From Paraoerskovia marina DSM 21750 (lineage in GTDB: Bacteria; Actinomycetota; Actinomycetes; Actinomycetales; Cellulomonadaceae): a stretch of DNA of 64,000 nt. Below, piece by piece: positions 25,281-34,441 of this stretch. Within the stretch, counting starts at the first letter, position 1, and each line of letters opens with the position of its first letter. The notes under the pieces were generated by a model. The model did no database searches and had not been told where the DNA came from. It saw nothing but the letters and a program-made list of their open reading frames with translations. The stretch covers positions 85,945 to 149,944 of the forward strand of contig NZ_JNIY01000009.1 of the NCBI RefSeq assembly GCF_000701465.1, read 5' to 3'. The position numbers and the translations under genes are program-made.

Positions 25281-28200
25281 TGGCCGCCTCCAAACCCGGA
25301 ACCTTCTTGAGGGCAGCACCGAACTTCGGGTAGTTCGCTTTGACCCCGTCACCGAGTGCGATCGCCACGTTCTCGGACGCCTTAGGGTAGAGGATATCGT
25401 GCTCGTACCCCTTCAACTCGAGGAGTACCTTGCGGAGCCGGTCCGCTTCTTTGGCGTTCCCCACACGCTCAACTTGCTGCAGGGTCGACTCCAACTTGGT
25501 CACGTACTCACGCAGGTAGGACAGGACCGTCGAGACCGTCGTCGGCGAGTACCGATGCATGTATACCAGCGCGCTAAAAGAACCGCTCGGGCTGGAAAAC
25601 AACCAGTAGATCGGGCGCCGCCTATACCGCTGGACGTGGTCCTTGTAGAAGGACTTCACGAAGTAGGTGCGCAGGTTCTTCACTCCGAGCGACTCAGTCA
25701 CGAACCGCAGGTTGGCCTCAAAGTACTCGTCGCCAAACGCTGCGCGGAGGAACTGCCGGAATCGATCGACGATGTCATCCTCGAACCAGTCACCGTCGAC
25801 AACGGGGATGACGTTGTCAGCGTCCGGCACGAAGCTTGGCGTCGGAACCTTTTGAAGGTATTCCTGCAATGTCATCCCCTGATCCGCGACGATCAGACCG
25901 GGTTCATCGAGGCTGTACCGGCCGAACATGCAGCCAACTGCGACGGACACAAGCTCAGATGCCAACGATGCTGCTGAGGGTGTGTCAAGAGTTACCTCGT
26001 CGACGTGCACCTCTTCCTGAGCTTCACCATCCAAGCGGAAGAGTGCATTGAACTCCGCGTTGTTGGCAGTCTCAGCCGCGGCCATCGCTTTAATGTCCTG
26101 AGCTACCTGATCAACCACCGCCTGGGCGCCGGCCGCAACGGCGCCCGAAGCTGCCCTCGTGGCAGCAAGAACGTCCAATTCACGGAATCCTATCGCAGTC
26201 TCACGACGCTCCCAGTTTCGCCTCGCGATCTCGATGCAGTGTTCAGCACGCCTGGCTACTCTCAATCTCTCCGTGGGATTGCGCCATGGCAGCACCGAGA
26301 CGTACCCCGTATTGGCGTGCATTCCTGGGGCCACGGCTTTGATGTAGAGGTCAGCCACCGACGAGTTGAGGTAGGCAAGAAACGTGAGGAGGTCGTCATA
26401 ATCGTCGCTAGGGCTGAAAAGGCTCATCGATACAACATCAAACATGGTGCCGGTATCACGCAGTCGTGCGCCAAGAACGGGCTGTCCGATATCAGACCAC
26501 TCTACTGCTGGCCGTCCGTAGTACCTCTGATTCTGTGGACGAGCCCGCAATTTGCCCGCAGCATCACGGTTGCTCTTGATGTCTGCGCCGTCCTGCGCCC
26601 AATCAACGACCATTTCCATGTTGCCAAACCACTTGCGGAACGGGCCGCCCTTGCTATACGGCAACCACCGAGCCTCGTCACTGTCAGACCGACTCATCTG
26701 TGTGGTCGCGTAGGAGACCTCCCACCAATAGCGGAGAAAGCGGTCATTGTCACCAGTTTGCAGACCGACGCGAGCATCAGCTACGGAGGAAATGGGGTCA
26801 TCGTGGCTGAGATGGTGAGCCTGCTTTGGAGTAAGCCAGTATGCGATCACCGAATTCGGGAAGGACTTGAACTCGGAGGATGCGATCCGCGAAAGCAGCC
26901 CCGTCTCCCGCGCCCGCCGAAACTCGCGTGACATTGCGGATTCCCCGTGTTCCTCCATTCGGTGGAATGCGCCGACGGTCGAGCGCAAACCCCCGCGAGA
27001 GGTAATGAATGCGCACGTGTTAACGACCTCTCCGCCGAATGAATCGAAGGCACCCGTGCCGAGTCCAATCATTGCGACGAGCGTGCTTGTTTCGAGCAGT
27101 GAGGAACGGAACTTGCCGAAGGTTGTCTGGAATGTCCAGGACTGCATCGTGATCATCGCAACGAAGCCGCGTGGAACCAGTTCGTGACAGCGCTCGATGA
27201 AAGCGGAGTATAGGTCCGACTTTGCCTCCGGGAACCTACGAGCGATGTACTCAGCCAGGGGTCCGCCCATGTTCTTGCTGCCCATGTACGGAGGATTCGC
27301 GATCGCGACTGCATACTTAGGCGTCAAGTAGGATGCTTGGCGAACTACTCGGTTGGCTCGTGCAACAATGTCCGATTGCAGGAGATCGTCGCCGGCGCCG
27401 AGTACTCCAAGGTGCCGTGCAAGCCGGTCCGCCTGCCCCGTTGGCGGATTGACCAAGGACCCGCAGGTGTCTGCCTTAGAAAACAGGTTCCAGAACGCTT
27501 CTTCTGCACCACGGTCCCCACCGAGGCTGAGAAGGAAGTCCAGTTCGTCAGCGCTGAATGAAACTGGCTCGATCACGCAGACGTGCGGCTCGACCGCGTC
27601 CTTCAAGAAGCGCTTGCGCCTCGAGGTGGCCTTCATCGTCAAAGCGAAGGCAGCCAGCGCACCGGCGCGCGGGTCGATCTCGGTGCCATAGAGGTTGTTC
27701 GTGAGGATGAGGCTAGGGATCTCGGACGGCGTGTATCCCTCCTCCTCATAGATCGCGTACAGGAGGTCGAAGGCGTACGTGAGCATGTGGCCCGACCCGC
27801 ACGCCGGGTCGATCACGTTCAGCTCCTCTGGCGTGGAGATCTCCAGAATATCGGGCTCCTCGTCGACCGGAGCGATGTAGTAGTCCATCTGGTCGACGAG
27901 CCGGGACTCGGGGTGGTTGAGCATCCACAGTCGACCGAGGGAGTTCTCAACGAGGTATCGGACGATCCAGTGTGGGGTGAACAATTGTGTGGCGGCGGGG
28001 ATCTCATCGGCGCCGGCCTTCTTGTTCTTCTTGAACCCGGCGAACACCTCGTCTTTCCGCTCCGAAATGTAGAACTGGTAAAGCCAGCCAATGACCTCGA
28101 CGTCCTGGCACACTTCTTCAGAGAGCACCTTGACGGACCGGCTGAGGGCGGACTCCTCGGCGAGCAGGTTCGCGGGGATTAGCAGTTCCGTGTAGCCACC

Positions 28201-28707
28201 CTCGCGCTCGAACATGAACGGCATCGCCTGGTTCCAGTAGCGACAGTAATCCGCGAGCAGCAGCGCGTATGCCTCGGTCTGGGCATCGCCCCCCGATCGC
28301 GGGGGCCGGGTGCCGTCCAGTAGCCCCGTGATGATGGCCACGTTCGCGCCCCTCACCACATCGCCATCGATCTGGCCGCGCTTGGCCGAGGCGAGCACCT
28401 CGGGCTGGCCGACTTGATCTGCGGCCGGCGAAACAACTCCGAGGTCGGTGTAGCCGTTGGCGTCCATGAAGCGTAGGGCGATGATTCGGTTGAACCAGAT
28501 GTAGGCGACCTTGTCGGTCACATAAGCCTTGCCTGAGAAATCACCGCCCTGGGCGGCGATAGCCCGCTCCAGCGCGGTCACAGCGCGGGGCTGCTCAACA
28601 CGCTCAGGCGAGCCCGGTGCAAGAACTGCAGCAATGCGCGCACCAACCTCACGGATTAGCTCCGTACGCGCCGAGATGGCGAAAGACTTCAGCGGTGCGG
28701 TATCCAT
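25273..28707 (-). CDS. pglX: BREX-1 adenine-specific DNA methyltransferase PglX
   Basis: A 1144-residue BREX-1 methyltransferase that marks host DNA, normally at N6 of adenine in a non-palindromic site. Motif I is DPACGSGHM (300-308), motif IV NPPY (471-474). The N-terminal 240 residues and long C-terminal part provide target recognition and BREX contacts. The reading frame is intact, so phase variation by a homopolymer is not evident. It starts with a TGATG overlap of the brxC stop. The recognition site cannot be deduced; PacBio or nanopore modification data would show it. Confidence 0.95.
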   Translation of the reverse strand: MDTAPLKSFAISARTELIREVGARIAAVLAPGSPERVEQPRAVTALERAIAAQGGDFSGKAYVTDKVAYIWFNRIIALRFMDANGYTDLGVVSPAADQVGQPEVLASAKRGQIDGDVVRGANVAIITGLLDGTRPPRSGGDAQTEAYALLLADYCRYWNQAMPFMFEREGGYTELLIPANLLAEESALSRSVKVLSEEVCQDVEVIGWLYQFYISERKDEVFAGFKKNKKAGADEIPAATQLFTPHWIVRYLVENSLGRLWMLNHPESRLVDQMDYYIAPVDEEPDILEISTPEELNVIDPACGSGHMLTYAFDLLYAIYEEEGYTPSEIPSLILTNNLYGTEIDPRAGALAAFALTMKATSRRKRFLKDAVEPHVCVIEPVSFSADELDFLLSLGGDRGAEEAFWNLFSKADTCGSLVNPPTGQADRLARHLGVLGAGDDLLQSDIVARANRVVRQASYLTPKYAVAIANPPYMGSKNMGGPLAEYIARRFPEAKSDLYSAFIERCHELVPRGFVAMITMQSWTFQTTFGKFRSSLLETSTLVAMIGLGTGAFDSFGGEVVNTCAFITSRGGLRSTVGAFHRMEEHGESAMSREFRRARETGLLSRIASSEFKSFPNSVIAYWLTPKQAHHLSHDDPISSVADARVGLQTGDNDRFLRYWWEVSYATTQMSRSDSDEARWLPYSKGGPFRKWFGNMEMVVDWAQDGADIKSNRDAAGKLRARPQNQRYYGRPAVEWSDIGQPVLGARLRDTGTMFDVVSMSLFSPSDDYDDLLTFLAYLNSSVADLYIKAVAPGMHANTGYVSVLPWRNPTERLRVARRAEHCIEIARRNWERRETAIGFRELDVLAATRAASGAVAAGAQAVVDQVAQDIKAMAAAETANNAEFNALFRLDGEAQEEVHVDEVTLDTPSAASLASELVSVAVGCMFGRYSLDEPGLIVADQGMTLQEYLQKVPTPSFVPDADNVIPVVDGDWFEDDIVDRFRQFLRAAFGDEYFEANLRFVTESLGVKNLRTYFVKSFYKDHVQRYRRRPIYWLFSSPSGSFSALVYMHRYSPTTVSTVLSYLREYVTKLESTLQQVERVGNAKEADRLRKVLLELKGYEHDILYPKASENVAIALGDGVKANYPKFGAALKKVPGLEAASD

Positions 28708-31700
28708 CAGAGCGTGATTCGCTTTCCATCGTTTAGGGTCTCGACGAGCGCGGCGCGGTACGTGGCAAGGTAGGTGTCAACGTCGGCTTCCGATTCAATG
28801 ACACCCGACGCGCCAGGCACGTTGATCGACTTTATCGAGACCACGGGCTTCGGCGGCTGGCTGTCGTTGGCCCCCCGCTGCTGCGACTCGACTAGTTGGC
28901 TTAGCAGAGAGGGGTAGCCATCGTGTTCGAAGCTCGCTCCCACCTGGAGAATGAGCGGCGCTTGAATCTCGCCTTCAAGTCGTTCAAGAATGCGATCGAC
29001 GTACTCGAGCACGCTAGCCCGCGTGTCAGGAGTGGCGTCGGCGTAGTAGGCACTTCCGAGGATCTCGGTCTTGCGGCCCTCGATCGCCGCGGACACGTCC
29101 GCGCGCTTGTTGGCGACAATGTTTTCAATCTGACCGCGCAAGCTGTCCGCGGCGGCTTTGAGCTGATTCATCTTGTTGCCACGGAAGGCATTGGGGTCAG
29201 TGAGCAGCGACGTAACTGTGTCGGCGCTTCCTACGGGGAGGTAGGCGATGTTTTCGGCGTTTTTGCTCAGGACGGTCTGCGCTTCATCAAAGATTCTGGC
29301 CTGCTGGCCGTTGACGAATGACTTGACGGGGTCGATCAGGTCTTCCTTGGCCTCAAGCAACTCATCAGCCTTATCGAACTCGCTCAGGTACCAGTCAGGC
29401 TGCTTGCCCACGGCCTCGTCGAGCAGCGCGACTACATCGGACAACTGGACGACAAACGGGTACCGACTGCTACTTACGAGGCCTGCGAGCTCTTCACGCC
29501 TAGCCCTGAGCTTGTCTTTGCCGAACTGGGCAAGTTCGGCGGGGTCGTTCGGCACGGCGCCCTCGTCGAAGAAGTCTGTGCAGAACTTTTTGAACGCAGC
29601 GACTTTGACTTGGTTGTATGTCTTCTGCGGTGCGACAATAACGTATTGGTGCTTGCCCGTATTGCGGATCAGGTTTGCTGCCTCGGTGCGGGTGACCGCG
29701 TTGGAATCGACGTTCAGCGCCACCTTGCCCTGGCCGACGAGCCACCCGAGCACGACTTCGATGGAACCGAGATCCCAACCGTAGGGCTTGGTCTCGAAGT
29801 GTTCGACAATCTTCTTGATCGTCACTTGCTCGCCCAGTCCCGTCTGAGTGATGATCCTGGCCTCCATCTCCGTGCCAGGTGAGTTCAGCGTGCTCAAGAT
29901 CGCCGTGTCAACTAGACCTTGTTCGCTTCTCACGACACTCGCGACCTGCTGCTCCGAGAACACCTTTCCGCCGAGTAGGCCGAGGTTCGTGTAGGTACGG
30001 CTCACGAGCTCCTGAAACCCGTCGGCGACGCGCCCAATGGCGTCTTGCGAGCCGGAGGCAACCTCGGCAGCGTTGATGATCAGCTGTGCCTTGCCGACAG
30101 CCTGACGGAGACGCTCGATCATCTCCTTCTCGCGGTCGGCGTTGAGCACCTGCTTGGACTGAAGAATGGCCTGCATCGAGGCTGTAGCGCCAGAGTTGGT
30201 GCGTTGCTTCGTGTACTTCTCTGTCTTGAGCAGCAGGCGCAGGTCGGCGAGCAACCGCTTGTCACGACCGAGGAATACGCGCAGCTCGTCTCGGCCCATG
30301 CTCTGCGCCTTGATCTCGGCGTCGGTGTAACTGGTCTCGGAGGTGATGAAGTGGATGGTCAAATCGCGCTGGTTCCCCTGCACGGTGTCGTCGAGTTTAT
30401 AGCCGAACGCGAAGTCCTGGCCATTCTTTACGTACTTGAGTTTGTTGGTCTTGAGGATGTCGGATGATAGGTACCGGAAGAGCTTGTTGGAGACCTCGGA
30501 GGAGTCGATGTCGACCGCCTTGATCTCCTTTTCGATCTCCTGCTCCTCGTTGGTGAGGTACTCGTAAACGTTGCCGTTGCGCTGGACGTACGACTGCGTC
30601 TCCAGCAGGTTGAGCGCCTCCTGCACCTGCTTGCCCAACCCGGTGAGGTCGAGGCCAAAGCGGTCGTAGACGAGCACGGTGAGGTTGCGTGGCGTGGCCT
30701 TGAAGGTGTCGACGTACTTGACCAGGAAGAGCGCCTTCAGGAGGCGATTGGCGAGGACTGTAATGTCCGAGCCGTTGTCGGGGAGGTGCTTCTCGGCCTG
30801 GAGGATGGCACTCTGCGCCGCCGACTTCAGGGCAGCGCTGATGCCCGAGAACATCTGGTCGAACGTAGCCAGGTAGCCCACCTGCTCGCCGCCGATCCGC
30901 TTGGCGACCTCCTGAACCACGCCTAGCATGGAGCGCTCGCCTACCGAGCTGTTCTTGCCCTCGAACATGTTGTGGTCGGACAGGCCTTCGATCGCGGCCT
31001 GGAACATCGGGATCTGGTAGGTGACGAAGGGGTAGGTATTGATGAAGCGGCCTTCGTCCACGTAGTTGCGGTAAGTCTTCGCACCGTCGACGAAGTTAAA
31101 GATTGTCGGGAAGTTCGCCGCCTGCGTGGAGTGGATCGTCTTGAGCACGCCGGCGCCCGCATCATTCTTCTCCAGCAGACGCTTGCTGATGACCTCTTCG
31201 ACGTCCTGGCTGGTTAACTTCACCTTGGCACTGAAACGAGCCTGGATCTTGGAGAAGTCATTGCCCTGCTGTCGCGTGCGGTCGCCGATGACCTTGTCCA
31301 TGTCCTCCTGCGAGGTGACGAAAACCCACGAGCGTCCCTCGCTCTTGGTGTTGAGGGACTCGGCAATCGTCTGGAGGTTAAGCATCAGTTTGACGTCGTC
31401 GGCGATGAACTGGCCGACCTCGTCGACGAAGAAGTTGAGACGGAAGCCGGGCTCCTGCTTGTCGATCCATGCCTTGACAGACGTGGCGAAGTCTTCGATC
31501 GAGACCGCATAGGACTTCTGGTACTGGGCGATGATGCCGGGGTTCGCCTCGCCGTTGACCTGGGCGAACGCCCTGTCGATGTTGTGGCCCTCCAGCGCGG
31601 TCTGCTCGCGACCCTGGGACCAATCGATGCCGGCGTGCCTGGCGAATGCCTCCTTGAAGGACTCGTACTGGCCGCGCTTGTCGAGGTCCTCCTCGAAGCG

Positions 31701-32189
31701 GGCGACCGCGCCGTCGTTGCCGAAGTAGCCACGGCTCTCATCGAACACCTTGACGAACACCTTGAGCAGGGCGTCAGTCTGGTCCTTGGCAATCAGGGTC
31801 GCCTTCTGGTCGATGTTGAACAGCAGGCTCTTGGCCGGGATCGCGGCTGCTTTCTTCAGCGACGCGACCAGGAACGCGTCGCTGGTTTTGCCGAGGAAGC
31901 TCTCGCTCACCTTCTCGCGCGGGAACGCTTGGCCCTCGACGTCGCCGAGTAGGTGGGCGAGCATCTTAAGCAGGTGGGACTTGCCAGAGCCGAAGAATCC
32001 CGAGATCCACACGCCGTTGGCGTTGGTGTAATTCGTGTACTCCTCCAGCAGCGGCGCGACACCCTTCGCGGCGTCATTGGTAAAGACGTACTCCTCGACC
32101 TCGGTGCCCACGTGGTCGACGTCGTCGGCCTTGACGACGCCCTCGATCGAGCGGGCGACGTCTTTGAGGAAGATCTCGTTGAGTTTCAT
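28707..32189 (-). CDS. brxC: BREX P-loop ATPase BrxC
   Basis: A 1160-residue large ATPase of type 1 BREX. The start (MKLNEIFLKDVARSIEGVVK) and Walker A GFFGSGKSHLLK (64-75) are diagnostic, and LNFFVDEVGQF carries Walker B. Long helical and coiled-coil regions fill the rest. BrxC is thought to act as an ORC-like DNA-engaging ATPase in the defence complex. AGGAAG precedes the ATG inside the end of brxB, 4 bases away. Its stop overlaps the pglX start by one base (TGATG). Confidence 0.95.
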   Translation of the reverse strand: MKLNEIFLKDVARSIEGVVKADDVDHVGTEVEEYVFTNDAAKGVAPLLEEYTNYTNANGVWISGFFGSGKSHLLKMLAHLLGDVEGQAFPREKVSESFLGKTSDAFLVASLKKAAAIPAKSLLFNIDQKATLIAKDQTDALLKVFVKVFDESRGYFGNDGAVARFEEDLDKRGQYESFKEAFARHAGIDWSQGREQTALEGHNIDRAFAQVNGEANPGIIAQYQKSYAVSIEDFATSVKAWIDKQEPGFRLNFFVDEVGQFIADDVKLMLNLQTIAESLNTKSEGRSWVFVTSQEDMDKVIGDRTRQQGNDFSKIQARFSAKVKLTSQDVEEVISKRLLEKNDAGAGVLKTIHSTQAANFPTIFNFVDGAKTYRNYVDEGRFINTYPFVTYQIPMFQAAIEGLSDHNMFEGKNSSVGERSMLGVVQEVAKRIGGEQVGYLATFDQMFSGISAALKSAAQSAILQAEKHLPDNGSDITVLANRLLKALFLVKYVDTFKATPRNLTVLVYDRFGLDLTGLGKQVQEALNLLETQSYVQRNGNVYEYLTNEEQEIEKEIKAVDIDSSEVSNKLFRYLSSDILKTNKLKYVKNGQDFAFGYKLDDTVQGNQRDLTIHFITSETSYTDAEIKAQSMGRDELRVFLGRDKRLLADLRLLLKTEKYTKQRTNSGATASMQAILQSKQVLNADREKEMIERLRQAVGKAQLIINAAEVASGSQDAIGRVADGFQELVSRTYTNLGLLGGKVFSEQQVASVVRSEQGLVDTAILSTLNSPGTEMEARIITQTGLGEQVTIKKIVEHFETKPYGWDLGSIEVVLGWLVGQGKVALNVDSNAVTRTEAANLIRNTGKHQYVIVAPQKTYNQVKVAAFKKFCTDFFDEGAVPNDPAELAQFGKDKLRARREELAGLVSSSRYPFVVQLSDVVALLDEAVGKQPDWYLSEFDKADELLEAKEDLIDPVKSFVNGQQARIFDEAQTVLSKNAENIAYLPVGSADTVTSLLTDPNAFRGNKMNQLKAAADSLRGQIENIVANKRADVSAAIEGRKTEILGSAYYADATPDTRASVLEYVDRILERLEGEIQAPLILQVGASFEHDGYPSLLSQLVESQQRGANDSQPPKPVVSIKSINVPGASGVIESEADVDTYLATYRAALVETLNDGKRITL

Positions 32190-32193
32190 CGGG

Positions 32194-32805
32194 TCATGCT
32201 TCCTGGTCGAGGATGCGCTTCGCGCGGTAAAATGAGTCGTCTTTGAGTTGGCCGAATAGCACGAGCGCCGAGCCCTGCGTGGCCGACACCTCGTACCGTC
32301 CCGGGAAGAACATCAGCATCGGCGTGTCCGATACGGCGGTCTGCAGGTTGTTCAGCACCGTGTGTGAACGCACAAACGGGAACACCTCGCCGACACCGGT
32401 GAGGAAGAGGATCTGGAAGGATTTGCCTGCGGTGCGTTCCTTGATGGCCGGGGCCAGGTGCATCTGCGGGTCGAGCATGTTCTGGAGCATCTTGAGGAAG
32501 TCGGGCTTGTCCATCGTCGGCTCGGCGGCGAGAACCCGTTCCCAGACATTGCGTGCCTTGAGCAGTTCGATACACAGGTCGTAGAGGTTGATCTCGACGA
32601 CCTTGATGCCCAGCTCGGTGTCGAGCTTGGTCTTGATGCGCTTCTTCGCCTGGGCGACGTCGAGTGCCCATGCAGGATCGTAGTCGTAGATGAAGTGAGC
32701 GACCTCGTTGCCGAGGCCCTCCATCTTCAGGAAGCGCTCGCTGCTGAGCACGTTGAACAGGTGCGCTTCTTGCTGAGCCAGCGTGGGCTTGGGGTGCAGG
32801 GGCAT
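32194..32805 (-). CDS. brxB: BREX protein BrxB (DUF1788)
   Basis: A 203-residue DUF1788 protein, core to type 1 BREX. Landmarks are EVAHFIYDYDPAWALDVAQA, VEINLYDLCIELL and ILFLTGVGEVFPFVRSH. The biochemical function is not settled; it is required for defence in studied type 1 systems. The ATG at 32805 shares a base with the brxA stop (TGATG), so upstream in-frame codons reading into brxA are ignored. It is followed after 4 bases by brxC. Confidence 0.92.
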   Translation of the reverse strand: MPLHPKPTLAQQEAHLFNVLSSERFLKMEGLGNEVAHFIYDYDPAWALDVAQAKKRIKTKLDTELGIKVVEINLYDLCIELLKARNVWERVLAAEPTMDKPDFLKMLQNMLDPQMHLAPAIKERTAGKSFQILFLTGVGEVFPFVRSHTVLNNLQTAVSDTPMLMFFPGRYEVSATQGSALVLFGQLKDDSFYRAKRILDQEA

Positions 32806-33404
32806 CAGACCCCCCTCGTCGGGAAAAAGCGGATGTCGCTCGGCGTGCGCTCCGTGAGGTACTCGGCGACGCGGGCGGAGATGAGGGCGGGCTCGATTGC
32901 GCCCTTGGCCGTCAGCAGACCTGCCTCGACCATCATCCTGAAGAGCACCTGCCTGAGCTTCTTGTAGGTGGCGGCCGACGTGGCGTCGAGTTCGTCGTGC
33001 CACATCGCCTTGGCGCGGTAGAACGAGTCGTAGTCCGCGTAGGAGACCGTGCCCGCCAGGGTGAGGAACCTCTCGCGGAGGACTTCCTCGGCGAACTCCC
33101 CGATGAAGTCGTATCGACGGCAGGCGGCAGCCCACATCAAGTGACCGCGTTCCGTAGTGGTGACATCGGTGAGGATCTCAACCTCGCGATCCGTGAGTGC
33201 CGACATCCGCTTGACCGTCTCGCGTACGCGGCGGACGCCCGTGCTGCGGGTTCGACTCTGAAGGAGATTCTGGGCGACGGCGACGTCACGGACGTTCGCC
33301 CAGTCGCGATGCTCGATGTGCACAGGGGCCAAAACCGCGGCCTCCTGCTCGAGCAGGCCGCCGGTCGTGAACGACAGCGCGTAGCGCTCACAACGATCGT
33401 TCAT
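32805..33404 (-). CDS. brxA: BREX protein BrxA (DUF1819)
   Basis: A 199-residue DUF1819 protein, the first BREX structural gene. RYALSFTTGGLLEQEAAVLA opens it, and the C-terminal half contains TYKKLRQVLFRMMVEAGLL. Known BrxA structures are small all-helical DNA-binding proteins. I use ATG 33404, preceded by GGAGG at 9 bases; a longer frame start at 33476 has no binding site. A 119-base gap separates it from the HTH gene upstream, which probably holds the BREX promoter or leader. Confidence 0.9.
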   Translation of the reverse strand: MNDRCERYALSFTTGGLLEQEAAVLAPVHIEHRDWANVRDVAVAQNLLQSRTRSTGVRRVRETVKRMSALTDREVEILTDVTTTERGHLMWAAACRRYDFIGEFAEEVLRERFLTLAGTVSYADYDSFYRAKAMWHDELDATSAATYKKLRQVLFRMMVEAGLLTAKGAIEPALISARVAEYLTERTPSDIRFFPTRGV

Positions 33405-33523
33405 CAAGGCGGGCCTCCGTCCAGAGTCAGGCAGGTCGAGCAATGTACTGCGGAGCACTGACAACGGTGGTCTCACCCCTCGCCGGAGGACTCATTCCAT
33501 GCTGCAGCGCTGCCGCTGCGAAT

Positions 33524-33673
33524 CTAGCCATCGATCTCACTCGTATGGACCTTCCAAAGTAGGCCCACCTTCTGGACCGGCGTGCCCCTCCCAGCGATCC
33601 ACGCGTAGACGATGTCCTTCGTGACACCGAGGTGGAGGGCGACGCCGTCAGCGGACAGCCACGGGTCGACCAT
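33524..33673 (-). CDS. Small helix-turn-helix (excisionase/MerR-like) protein, C-terminally truncated
   Basis: A 49-residue protein. LSADGVALHLGVTKDIVYAW followed by IAGRGTPVQKVGLLWKVHTS is the HTH_17/excisionase-type winged helix. Related proteins usually continue DGW plus a short charged tail. Here DG is followed by TAG, and the same frame then reads IRSGSAAAWNESSGEG before a TGA, so a TGG-to-TAG change has probably removed about 17 residues. The DNA-binding part is complete. It lies directly upstream of brxA on the same strand, the place where BREX regulators are often found, so a role in controlling the operon is possible. A leftover excisionase is the alternative. Confidence 0.7.
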   Translation of the reverse strand: MVDPWLSADGVALHLGVTKDIVYAWIAGRGTPVQKVGLLWKVHTSEIDG

Positions 33674-33844
33674 GGTCGATCACCCACCTACTCGGTACTG
33701 GAAAACTAGGACGGCGCAACTCTACCCGGGCTGGGGGATGCTGTGACCTGGTTTGACTGGGTCTGATCGGCGAGAGCCGGATGTATCACCTCCGACGCGG
33801 CGAGGTCCCGGCAGACAAGCATGTCAGGCGGTTAGGGCGCCGAG

Positions 33845-34201
33845 CTACACGGGCGGCAGAGGTGCATCACAGCCTTTGGTGACGGCGGTCTTGGCGTCGA
33901 CCTTTGCAGAACATCGCCCCGGCGGCAGTGGCCCTTGGGCTTCGATTCCGGCCCGGCCGAGTTGGACAGTGAGCGGACTGGAGCTCGATATGGGCCCGCC
34001 GTTGATGACATGGATCTTCGCACGGCTTTCACGCCTTGTCGTAGGGACGAGTAGTGCGTCGCGGACCTCGTCGAGGTTTACTCGGATGGCCTGGCCGCCG
34101 CCAACGCGGTACGCCCACAGCACGTTCGCGGTGATGCGGTGCCGGAGCGTCTTGACCGACACCCCCGATGAGTTCGGCGGCAACGACAAGCTTGACGAGT
34201 G
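33845..34201 (-). pseudogene. Excisionase-like HTH gene with a frameshift in a G run
   Basis: Two frames must be joined to recover the family pattern: KLVVAAELIG in one, then VSVKTLRHRITANVLWAYR and VGGGQAIRVNLDEVRDALL in the next. The join lies in ATCGGGGGTGTC near 34165; one G fewer would restore ELIGVSVKTLR. Upstream in the first frame a TAG occurs before any plausible start. The remainder after ALLVP runs on into a long unrelated C-terminus. It is most likely a decayed excisionase or regulator of the integrative element. Between it and the HTH gene (33674-33844) I see no gene. Confidence 0.6.
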
Positions 34202-34217
34202 CCTATCCGGCGGCGAC

Positions 34218-34334
34218 CTATTGATGGTGGGCCCGGACTGCCGCCGGCCGTTTTCGTAGCTCGACGGGCCTCGCGGACCGGGCGTCGACGTGCTCGTTGA
34301 CCGGCGCGGCCACGAGTGCCAGCTGTGCGTCCAT
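34218..34334 (-). CDS. Possible small protein, 38 residues
   Basis: ATG 34334 to TAG 34218 encodes a 38-residue peptide beginning MDAQLALVAAPVNEHVD and ending in a basic stretch (RPVELRKRPAAVRAHHQ). Short proteins beginning MQLALL or similar occur beside excisionase genes in actinobacterial integrative elements, but this resemblance is weak. It could be a truncated remnant. Its function is unknown. Confidence 0.3.
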   Translation of the reverse strand: MDAQLALVAAPVNEHVDARSARPVELRKRPAAVRAHHQ

Positions 34335-34441
34335 CGGAGTCTCCCTCGGTGACAGTGATGGCCAGCGGTGGTCGCTGGTCACCAAGCACATCGCCGTGGA
34401 GACGCGATTGCCCGCGCCGATACCGGCGTGGGCCGCTTCGC

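Noticed and set aside
33427..33687. 86-residue minus-strand frame before brxA
   Set aside because: It is an out-of-frame reading of the HTH gene at 33524-33673, which has the recognisable domain and proper start.
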